Made by a program: the position numbers and the translations under genes. The notes beneath the pieces are model-generated. The model saw only the letters and a program-made list of their open reading frames with translations. It had not been told where the DNA came from and searched no databases. Of a DNA stretch of 5,355 nt, positions 1 to 5,355 are shown piece by piece. Source of the DNA: Anaerolineales bacterium (GTDB lineage Bacteria; Chloroflexota; Anaerolineae; Anaerolineales; E44-bin32); contig WVZH01000268.1 of NCBI GenBank assembly GCA_011772595.1, positions 1 to 5,355 on the forward strand, given 5' to 3'. Positions within the stretch are counted from its first letter, which is position 1. Every line of letters begins with the position of its first letter.

Positions 1-611
1 ACCCAAGCGGCAACTAGCGCTGCAGACGAACTGAACATTAACGCCACGAATCCCCAGGTCAGAGGTACCGCAAGTGCGGAAACCGTGGCTGTAAGTAACA
101 CGATCAGCAGAGGTCGGCGAATAGTCGGCGTAAGGACACGATAAATAAGGGCGCTGAGGAATTTCAACCCGCCGTACTGGTCTCTGGAACTCAAATCCGT
201 AAACGCTGAAAGTAGGGATTGATCAGAACGAGCTAACTGGAACGAGTCGACATCCCGATTATAGGCATCGAGAAATACATATCCAGCGCGTTGGGGCTTT
301 TCATCATACCCAAGCACCGGTAGTGCATGAAAGAGACCGACACCCACGACGAGCCGCAAAGCCAGAGCCACCACAAACGCTGACCGCAACCACCGAGGAC
401 TGTCTTTCCCGACAAACCATCTCCAGAAAAGCGCAATCAGAATAGCACAACCGGCGCATAAAACGACATACGCCAACCAACCACCGAACGACAAATCCCG
501 CCTGTCAAGCAAGATGAGTAAACTGCTCAGGAGTAAAATCCCTCCTGCCCAGGGCAGATATTTCTTTAAGGAAGCGATCGTAAGACCTCCGGAGAAGACC
601 GTGTTATCCAC
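1..611 (-). CDS. GT-C-like integral membrane protein, N-terminal part only (3' end outside window)
   Basis: An open frame runs from about 611 to the window edge without a stop (203 full codons). Read from the GTG at 611 it begins MDNTVFSGGLTIASLKKYLP. Hydrophobic segments appear near residues 20-36, 44-64, 77-98, 166-182 and 184-203. Between the third and fourth lies an acidic loop, VLGYDEKPQRAGYVFLDAYN (99-118) then RD, SFQLARSD (123-130) and DQYGGLKFLSALIYRVL (144-160). An acidic loop after an early helix, followed by multiple helices, is the layout of GT-C glycosyltransferases. However, I cannot name a characterised family, so 'membrane glycosyltransferase-like' is an inference. Its frame overlaps the end of the preceding GT-C gene by 46 nt if the GTG is used. 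That GTG has no good ribosome site, while strong Shine-Dalgarno-like sequences at 585-590 and 541-546 are not followed by ATG, GTG or TTG at a normal distance, so the true start is unsettled. It could also be an oligosaccharide polymerase or another outer-face transferase. Confidence 0.75.
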   Translation of the reverse strand, partial: MDNTVFSGGLTIASLKKYLPWAGGILLLSSLLILLDRRDLSFGGWLAYVVLCAGCAILIALFWRWFVGKDSPRWLRSAFVVALALRLVVGVGLFHALPVLGYDEKPQRAGYVFLDAYNRDVDSFQLARSDQSLLSAFTDLSSRDQYGGLKFLSALIYRVLTPTIRRPLLIVLLTATVSALAVPLTWGFVALMFSSSAALVAAW

Positions 612-1933
612 CAGGACCAGATGGCACGGAAAACAACATAAAAGACAACCATCTGCAATGGCACGAGGAAACGCGGGTTGTCACCATGATCGACAATCGT
701 CTGGACGACAGAGATCATCCCCACCATGCCGGCACATAAAGCCATGAACACATCAACACCAAGTCTCTTTCTCACGCGCCGGCTGAGAACGGCGAGGACG
801 CTGAGGACGAGGAAAGCAGCGTTGATTAGAACCGATAGCCCACGCCCGATAACGACCAAAGATTGTAGCAAGGATCTTACCATGGCGGATTCGAAGACAG
901 CAGGTTGCCAGTAGACCGGTGCCTTCCAAAAGTTGATCCAACCCTCGGCTACATTGCGTAGATACAAATCTGGATGTGCCTGAATCAACTGAAGGGAGAG
1001 TCGACGAAGCTCGCGGGACAGATCATAGAATCCCAGACCCGAAGCTTCGGACATCGCAGGGATGGCTTCCCAAATGGCGTTTGTCTGCACTCCGCGCTCA
1101 GCAATTTGGATGTCGCGAAAAGTCAAATAGGTGTCTCGTATGGACGCCACATCATCGGGAAGCAATTCAAAGAATTCCCCAGTGTGCTGGACGAGGCTGT
1201 ATCCTGCCATCACGGTTGGGGAGACCATATGGTAGGTATCTCGGATCCATAGCAGCCAACCACCTTGGATTAGGAGGGGGCCGACGGAATAAAGCACGAG
1301 AGTCGCAATTCGTTGTCTCCAATTTCTGCCTCCCACTGCCCACACAAACGGAAGATACCAAAGGGTCACAGGGAAAAAATAGGGTCGCACCATCCCGGGC
1401 ATGCCGGCGGCGAGACCAAGCAGCAAGGCCAGAGGTAATTTACTCCTCATCGTCTGCTTGTGCATCAAGGCCACAAAAATTGCCAGACCGACGATCACGG
1501 CCAACGTCGTGAGGGTCTCGCTCAACAGATTCGACTCGAAGAGGAATTGACCGGGAACCAGGTTGTACAGACCCCCAAGGAGTGCACCTAACGCAGGATT
1601 TCCAGTCGTTTTCCAAGCCATCCAGAAAAGTATCAAGGAGATGCAGAATCCGATCACCAGCTGCAAGATCCAAGCACGCTCTTCATCCAACCCGGCGAGC
1701 GCCAGTAAGGCTGGATAGCCGGGGACGCGTGTCCCATCGTATCCTTTCAAAGTCAATTTGGTGAGCGGTTTCGCCAGACGAAGATATGCGTTTGTATCAG
1801 AATATGTAATTGGTTCGTAAACCAAGAACAAGATGATACGCTGGATCAAGCCCATGAGTGTCAGCACAAACGCCCAACGAAACGCCAATTGGGACCAATT
1901 TGATCGTAATCTCACACCCACGCCGTGAAGCAC
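566..1933 (-). CDS. Polytopic membrane glycosyltransferase, GT-C / GT39-like
   Basis: This membrane protein of about 455 residues resembles GT-C enzymes (the dolichyl-phosphate-mannose mannosyltransferase/ArnT-like superfamily), which use polyprenyl-phosphate sugars on the outer face of the cytoplasmic membrane. After a first hydrophobic segment (20-38) comes a loop with YSDTNAYLRLA (44-54) and DGTRVPGYPALLAL (66-79). This acidic site plus R-PGYP is typical of the family. Several more membrane helices follow (about 88-106, 113-133, 139-158, 166-181, 186-202 and 210-230). A long soluble region of roughly 120 residues contains HPDLYLRNVAEGWINFWKAP (320-339). Final helices surround HGDNPRFLVPL (416-426), the analogue of the C-terminal E-RY-P motif. 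The chosen start is the GTG at 1933. It is preceded by GAGGTG 6 nt upstream of the codon (measured from GAGG) and lies one base after the upstream TAG. An ATG at 1960 lacks a ribosome site, and the longest open frame, to 2179, would overlap the GT4 gene by 245 nt with a non-hydrophobic, arginine-rich extension. The sugar and acceptor are unknown. Confidence 0.82.
   Translation of the reverse strand: MLHGVGVRLRSNWSQLAFRWAFVLTLMGLIQRIILFLVYEPITYSDTNAYLRLAKPLTKLTLKGYDGTRVPGYPALLALAGLDEERAWILQLVIGFCISLILFWMAWKTTGNPALGALLGGLYNLVPGQFLFESNLLSETLTTLAVIVGLAIFVALMHKQTMRSKLPLALLLGLAAGMPGMVRPYFFPVTLWYLPFVWAVGGRNWRQRIATLVLYSVGPLLIQGGWLLWIRDTYHMVSPTVMAGYSLVQHTGEFFELLPDDVASIRDTYLTFRDIQIAERGVQTNAIWEAIPAMSEASGLGFYDLSRELRRLSLQLIQAHPDLYLRNVAEGWINFWKAPVYWQPAVFESAMVRSLLQSLVVIGRGLSVLINAAFLVLSVLAVLSRRVRKRLGVDVFMALCAGMVGMISVVQTIVDHGDNPRFLVPLQMVVFYVVFRAIWSWWITRSSPEVLRSLP
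585..590 (-). promoter_or_regulatory. Strong Shine-Dalgarno-like GGAGGT without a standard start codon downstream
   Basis: GGAGGT on the minus strand lies inside the last codons of the GT-C gene (Pro-Glu-Val). It is in the right place to serve the next gene. The codon at optimal distance in the downstream gene's frame is ATC (576-578), not ATG, GTG or TTG. It may be a real ribosome site using a rare start, a site acting at some other start, or a chance by-product of the coding sequence. Confidence 0.35.
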
Positions 1934-1934
1934 A

Positions 1935-3065
1935 CTACACCTCGATACCCCGCAATGCATTTTGCGCCCGTTGGCGCCAGGTGTACTTCTCCGCGTCCCG
2001 AGCCGCCTGCGATGCGAGCATCTCCCTTCGTTGCGGATCGGACGCAAGGGCTTTAATGGCTTCATCCCAAGCGTGAAGATCCTCCGGAGGGGCGAGAATT
2101 GCATTCGACTCGTCCAACACCTCACGTAAAACCGGCAAATCACTTGAGATAATGACCCGGCCGGCCGCAAGGTACTCAAAGACCTTCATAGGGTTGGCAA
2201 ATCGCGCTGTGTCGCCACCACTGCTTACCGAGATTCGACGCGCGTATGGCATGAGCAACACATCGCATGCGGCATGTATCATGGGAAGATTTTCATTGGA
2301 GACAAATCCAAGAAGGCGTACATTCTCCACGGTTGCGTCTTGCAACCGTGTCCGCCAACGCTGGATAGCGGCAGGTTCTCCTCCTACCCAAAGAAATTGG
2401 ACCGATGGATTGATGCGCGCTAGTTCCAGTAAGAGCTCGACACCGCGTCCAGGATAAAGGTGGCCGGTGTAGCCGAAAGTAATCGCCTCCGGAAGGCCCA
2501 GTGCTTGACGGGCAGCTTGTGTGGTCGGTAGGTCTTGATATCGCTCTAGATCGACGCCGTTTGGGGAGATGACTGCGAATGGCTCCTCAAGTGGAACTCG
2601 GTAAGCTTGTGAAAGATAGACGCGCAACGCACCTGTTGTGGGCAGCAGTCTTAGTGCTCCCGAACCTCGTAGAAAACGTTTGAACAATAGGGGTCCGAAG
2701 CGACCATGAGGCTGGTCGTGCATCTCGAGCACCGTAGGTAGACCCAAGGTCGAGGCTAGCGCCGCAGCTTGCAGAGGCCAGATGTAATAGAGGTCAGCAC
2801 CCCAGAACAATGCCGCAACTACCGCGCGAAAACAGAAATCGTACCGCCGCAGGGGCCGAAAGAACCGCAACCATTTAATTCGAAAGGCATCCCGAAGGCC
2901 ATAGTGCTCTGCTAGCGCATCCCACGACAGATCGATCGACTGACCAGGCAGCCATACCTGCACCTCATGACCCAGACCTACCAACGCCTGGCAGACTTTC
3001 ATCATTTGGATAGAATTCGCCGTCCGAGAAGGTACGCTCGAGGCGGAGATGCAAGCAATACGCAT
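1935..3065 (-). CDS. GT4-family (GT-B fold) glycosyltransferase
   Basis: This is a cytoplasmic or membrane-associated retaining glycosyltransferase of 376 residues, expected to move a sugar from a nucleotide donor to a growing lipid-linked glycan. The N-terminal acceptor domain opens with MRIACISASSVPSRTANSIQ and continues KVCQALVGLGHEVQVW, a common pattern in group 1 enzymes. The linker is VISPNGVDLERY (165-176). The donor domain follows with FGYTGHLYPGRGVELLLE (197-214), FLWVGGE (224-230), VRLLGFVSNENLP (249-261), ACDVLLMPY (266-274) and NPMKVFEYLAAGRVIIS (291-307). Glu297 in the last block corresponds to the second Glu of the EX7E motif; the position eight residues before it is Phe289, so the first Glu is not kept, as in many 'P-K-FEY' type members. 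The ATG at 3065 follows GGGAG at 3077-3081, which lies within the end of the flippase gene, and only 6 nt separate the two genes. The TAG stop at 1935-1937 almost touches the next start. Donor and linkage cannot be read from the sequence. Confidence 0.92.
   Translation of the reverse strand: MRIACISASSVPSRTANSIQMMKVCQALVGLGHEVQVWLPGQSIDLSWDALAEHYGLRDAFRIKWLRFFRPLRRYDFCFRAVVAALFWGADLYYIWPLQAAALASTLGLPTVLEMHDQPHGRFGPLLFKRFLRGSGALRLLPTTGALRVYLSQAYRVPLEEPFAVISPNGVDLERYQDLPTTQAARQALGLPEAITFGYTGHLYPGRGVELLLELARINPSVQFLWVGGEPAAIQRWRTRLQDATVENVRLLGFVSNENLPMIHAACDVLLMPYARRISVSSGGDTARFANPMKVFEYLAAGRVIISSDLPVLREVLDESNAILAPPEDLHAWDEAIKALASDPQRREMLASQAARDAEKYTWRQRAQNALRGIEV
1938..1943 (-). promoter_or_regulatory. 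Ribosome binding site that fixes a GTG start for the GT-C gene
   Basis: GAGGTG on the minus strand encodes the last two residues (Glu-Val) of the GT4 enzyme and is followed by TAG, one T, and then GTG at 1933-1931. Six bases separate GAGG from the GTG, close to ideal. The same GAGGTG hexamer serves the flippase gene. It supports the GTG over the ATG at 1960. Confidence 0.65.
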
Positions 3066-3071
3066 TGGGGA

Positions 3072-4445
3072 TCAATCTCCCGTTGCCAACACTGGCCTCA
3101 GTTCTGCGCGCTGCAATTCGCGCAGGCTCCTCCAAACCAGTACGATCGTGGTGAGAAGGAAGAAACCACTCAACAAGGCTGCCATGCCGTTTGCGCCCCA
3201 TGTGGGAACAAGCAAAAAGGTTCCGACAACCTTTATGACAGCAGCAACAAATAGAACCTGCGTGGGAAATTGCGGTAACCCAAGCGGGAGTAAGACCACC
3301 TGGTTCCAATAGAAGATGTTTACCGGGATTACACCGATCAACAATATCAGGATGTTGTGATACGAGACGGGCAAAAAGCTGGGGCCGTAGATGCTTACCA
3401 CCCAACGGCCGAAGAGTATGAGGCCCAGCCCTGCTGGTAGGGTGTAAGCCGCGGCAAGCAAGGTGCCACTCCTAAGCAGATAGCGCACCGCATTCCAATG
3501 TCGTTCGGCCACCTCTCGGGCTATCTCCCGATACGTTGTCGAGACCAGGGGCGTTACGGGCATCATCAGGATATTCATAATGGCTTTGGCGATCTTATAG
3601 TATCCCACCTGCAAAGGTGTGCTGAAGGCGCCCAACCAGAGCATCTCACTGTCGCGGGTGACGAGTTTTAATGTCCCCGAGATGTTTGTGCTGACCGCAA
3701 AACGGACGAGTTCTTTACGGTACTCGCTTAGTAGCGACAGCGGTGCCCGCCACCAACCCAAGCCCCACTCCCGTTGTGCTTGCCACAACGCCGCCACTGA
3801 GACTCCCACGGCCAGTGCGATTTTCCCCACAAGATAGGCGAGAATGATGGCCTCGATACCTTGTCGCATTGAAAAGGCGACGAAGATCAAAATCAGCGTG
3901 AGCAGGCTCTGTCCAACGGAGATCAGGGCGACCGTGCGAAATCGATTGAAGAAGTGCAACAGTCCAGTGGCACTTTCATACATCAAGTTTGCCAATACCG
4001 AGAGCCCATACAGTGCAAACAACCCCGCCAATCCTGGGTTATGTGCGAATATTGCCGCTCCTAGAGGGGAGAGCACAATTACGAGCAGATAAGCGACGAC
4101 CGAACCGCCGATTTCAACAAGCGCCGCGGCCTTAAAAACCGCAGCCGCATGCTGTTTACGATCGTTAGCAGTAAACTCACCCAGATAATTAATTACCAGT
4201 TCAGACATTCGAAAAGAGATCAACCGGTTGATATTGCTCGAGAATTGGGTGACGATCCCAACGTAGCCCGCACCTTCTACACCAAGAAGACGTGCAGTCA
4301 GTATCCCTTGACCGAAGCTCATCGCTGCGGACAGAGTTTGAGCGCTGAATAAATATCCGGTATTACGGATCACCCGCCTTACAAGCGGGTTGCCCAAGAA
4401 ACGCGTTAGAAGTGACTGGAAAAACGAACGAACAAACCCCAACAT
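3072..4445 (-). CDS. Wzx/MATE-like polysaccharide (lipid-linked oligosaccharide) flippase
   Basis: This integral membrane protein of 457 residues belongs to the polysaccharide transporter (PST/MOP) group, whose members flip undecaprenyl-diphosphate-linked glycans from the inner to the outer face of the cytoplasmic membrane. About 12 hydrophobic segments can be picked out, near residues 30-50, 60-83, 103-125, 136-156, 173-192, 198-220, 246-262, 275-298, 326-346, 361-382, 395-413 and 417-437. The N-terminal NTGYLFSAQTLSAAMSFGQG followed by ARLLGVEGAGYVG is the usual Wzx opening, and GYYKIAKAIMNILMMPVTPL (281-300) matches the conserved mid-protein block. Length is normal for the family. I place the start at the ATG at 4445, because TAAGAGGTGGG just before it contains the epimerase stop plus a Shine-Dalgarno sequence. 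An in-frame ATG at 4484 would add 13 residues and overlap the epimerase by 31 nt with only a weak ribosome site. Sequence does not reveal the transported glycan. Confidence 0.9.
   Translation of the reverse strand: MLGFVRSFFQSLLTRFLGNPLVRRVIRNTGYLFSAQTLSAAMSFGQGILTARLLGVEGAGYVGIVTQFSSNINRLISFRMSELVINYLGEFTANDRKQHAAAVFKAAALVEIGGSVVAYLLVIVLSPLGAAIFAHNPGLAGLFALYGLSVLANLMYESATGLLHFFNRFRTVALISVGQSLLTLILIFVAFSMRQGIEAIILAYLVGKIALAVGVSVAALWQAQREWGLGWWRAPLSLLSEYRKELVRFAVSTNISGTLKLVTRDSEMLWLGAFSTPLQVGYYKIAKAIMNILMMPVTPLVSTTYREIAREVAERHWNAVRYLLRSGTLLAAAYTLPAGLGLILFGRWVVSIYGPSFLPVSYHNILILLIGVIPVNIFYWNQVVLLPLGLPQFPTQVLFVAAVIKVVGTFLLVPTWGANGMAALLSGFFLLTTIVLVWRSLRELQRAELRPVLATGD
3077..3081 (-). promoter_or_regulatory. 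Ribosome binding site of the GT4 glycosyltransferase gene
   Basis: GGGAG on the minus strand is embedded in the last codons of the flippase gene, 11 nt before the ATG at 3065. The flippase TGA (3072-3074) lies between site and start, an arrangement suited to translational coupling. The spacing is a little long, so initiation may depend on ribosomes arriving from upstream. Confidence 0.6.
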
Positions 4446-4447
4446 CC

Positions 4448-4453
4448 CACCTC
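4448..4453 (-). promoter_or_regulatory. Ribosome binding site of the flippase gene
   Basis: GAGGTG on the minus strand lies directly after the epimerase TAA (4454-4456) and just before the ATG at 4445; GAGG to ATG is 4 nt, a slightly tight spacing. Because it abuts the upstream stop, ribosomes finishing the epimerase could reinitiate here. It decides the start at 4445 over the in-frame ATG at 4484. Confidence 0.7.
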
Positions 4454-5355
4454 TTAATCCGACGTATCTATCTGGCTCACCCATTCACGTTCCGCTTGAT
4501 ACCATGCCAGCGTAGCGTCTACCCCGTCATCGAAAGATACTTCGGGTTCCCATCCCAAGATTCGTCCCGCCTTCTCCACATTCGCCCAGTTCGCCTGAAG
4601 ATCCGCCTCATGTGGTGGGCGATACTCTATCTGTGCTTCCTGCCCGATACGCTTTTCAAGGTCAACGATGAGCTCATTGATGCTCACCGATTGGTGACCT
4701 CCCAAATTAATGATCTGGTATCCCACGGGCTTGAGTCCCAAAATCGTACCCCGCGCAATATCGTCGACAAAGGTAAACCCACGAGTTTGCTCCCCGTCCC
4801 CATTAACGTAAACTGTTCGACCTTCGCTCAGCCATTGAATGAATCGAAACATGACCATATCGGGTCGCCCTGCAGGTCCATAAACCGTGAAATATCGAAA
4901 AACCGTGACGTCGAGACCGTGAAAGCTGTGATACGCATGACACAGCACCTCGGCGGCTTTTTTGCTGGCCGCGTAAGGTTGCAAAGGCTGGCTCGTATCC
5001 GCATCTTCTGGTGTTGGGAGGGGTGCGTTAGAACTATATACGCTAGAAGACGAAGCTAAGACGAATTTGGGGATCCCTTGATGGCGACAGAGCTCCAACA
5101 GATTTAGCGTCCCATTGACGTTTGTGCTGTAGTAAATCCATGGATCATCTATACTTGCGCGCACCCCAGCGCGTGCGGCCAAGTTGATTACCCCATCAAA
5201 GGGTGGGTTGTCCTCACCCAGGGCTTGCACAGCTGCTCGGTCTTCAATATCCATCTGTGAATACGTAAAACCGGGGTGCCCTTGCAAATTGGCCAAGCGG
5301 TATTCTTTAATACGGACATCATAGGCGTCGTTCATATTGTCGACACCATAAACGT
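4454..5355 (-). CDS. NAD-dependent nucleotide-sugar epimerase, UDP-glucuronate 4-epimerase-like (5' end outside window)
   Basis: This is an extended short-chain dehydrogenase/reductase expected to interconvert nucleotide-sugars in the cytoplasm; UDP-glucuronate to UDP-galacturonate is the best guess. Counting the Met codon at 5335 as residue 1, it shows NLAARAGVRASIDDP (51-65), the serine cluster ASSSSVY (94-100), the catalytic YxxxK as YAASK (121-125), and FRYFTVYGPAGRPDM (146-160). That last motif and AGVR-S-P-Y are typical of the GAE/CapI/LpsL branch of UDP-glucuronate epimerases. FTFVDDIARG (187-196) and a C-terminal LGWEPEVSFDDGV (260-272) complete the fold. The frame stays open upstream of 5335 and reads VYGVDN to the window edge, matching the end of the second Rossmann strand (GIDN-N--YD in relatives). 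The Met at 5335 is therefore internal. The glycine-rich NAD motif and roughly 25-30 residues lie outside. The TAA stop is at 4454-4456, 8 nt before the flippase start. The substrate is inferred; a related 4-epimerase or 4,6-dehydratase-like specificity is possible. Confidence 0.9.
   Translation of the reverse strand, partial: VYGVDNMNDAYDVRIKEYRLANLQGHPGFTYSQMDIEDRAAVQALGEDNPPFDGVINLAARAGVRASIDDPWIYYSTNVNGTLNLLELCRHQGIPKFVLASSSSVYSSNAPLPTPEDADTSQPLQPYAASKKAAEVLCHAYHSFHGLDVTVFRYFTVYGPAGRPDMVMFRFIQWLSEGRTVYVNGDGEQTRGFTFVDDIARGTILGLKPVGYQIINLGGHQSVSINELIVDLEKRIGQEAQIEYRPPHEADLQANWANVEKAGRILGWEPEVSFDDGVDATLAWYQAEREWVSQIDTSD

Noticed and set aside
1..14. ACCCAAGCGG at the window start recurs near 3279 (acccaagcgggag)
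   Set aside because: A single 10-base match inside two unrelated coding regions is expected by chance; there is no array, flanking symmetry or target-site pattern.
233..436. A 67-codon minus-strand open frame inside the partial gene
   Set aside because: It is out of frame with the longer open frame from 611 to the window edge, which has regular membrane helices and no stop.
976..1512. A 178-codon plus-strand open frame antisense to the GT-C gene
   Set aside because: The translation is rich in Arg, Pro and Ser with no recognisable motif, and the opposite strand carries a coherent membrane protein with family motifs.
3066..3071. Possible internal promoter or terminator between flippase and GT4 genes
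   Set aside because: Only 6 nt separate the genes, and no GC-rich hairpin with a T-run or a clear -35/-10 pair is visible. The other junctions are equally short.
2965..3405. A 146-codon minus-strand open frame spanning the flippase-GT4 junction in another frame
   Set aside because: Both overlapping genes are supported by family motifs in their own frames; this frame gives a Cys/His-rich, low-sense protein and is a shadow.
4412..5059. A 215-codon plus-strand open frame antisense to the epimerase and the flippase start
   Set aside because: It is opposite a clearly conserved epimerase, its translation shows no domain or membrane pattern, and it has no convincing ribosome site. It is most likely a by-product of codon use on the coding strand.

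Overview
The window is a tightly packed, single-direction stretch of a bacterial surface-polysaccharide (capsule, O-antigen or exopolysaccharide) gene cluster. All five genes lie on the minus strand, so transcription runs from the high-coordinate end to the low-coordinate end. Base composition looks balanced to slightly GC-rich by eye, and I see no break in style along the window. No marker gene fixes the organism. The membrane protein at the low-coordinate end has a loop with aspartates, a DAYNRD-like motif and a DQYGG motif. I loosely associate that type with Chloroflexota/Anaerolineae and similar environmental bacteria, but this is only an impression.

In order of transcription: (1) 4454-5355, an extended short-chain dehydrogenase/epimerase, most like UDP-glucuronate 4-epimerase, whose 5' end lies outside the window; (2) 3072-4445, a Wzx/MATE-like lipid-linked oligosaccharide flippase; (3) 1935-3065, a cytoplasmic GT4-type (GT-B fold) glycosyltransferase; (4) 566-1933, a polytopic GT-C/GT39-like membrane glycosyltransferase; (5) 1-611, the N-terminal two hundred or so residues of a second GT-C-like membrane protein that runs off the window. 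Junctions are very short: 8 nt between genes 1 and 2, 6 nt between 2 and 3, 1 nt between 3 and 4, and an apparent 46-nt overlap between 4 and 5. In three of the four, a Shine-Dalgarno-like sequence sits in the last codons of, or just after, the upstream gene. This points to one polycistronic, translationally coupled operon that extends beyond both edges.

A working model, which is inference from the families, is this. The epimerase supplies a nucleotide-sugar (probably UDP-galacturonate or a related sugar). The GT4 enzyme adds a sugar to a lipid-linked glycan on the cytoplasmic face, and the flippase moves it across the membrane. The two GT-C-like proteins then act on the outer face with polyprenyl-phosphate-linked donors, or take a polymerisation or transfer role. 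No Wzy, ligase or chain-length regulator can be identified in what is visible.

There is no tRNA, rRNA, CRISPR array, insertion sequence, convincing terminator or internal promoter, and no gene-free stretch of any size. The points most worth a second look are the start sites of three genes, which a longest-ORF rule would misplace, and the partial low-coordinate gene. That gene has two strong Shine-Dalgarno-like sequences but no ordinary start codon at the right distance. I do not see a clearly novel system here; the uncharacterised GT-C-like protein is the least understood element.
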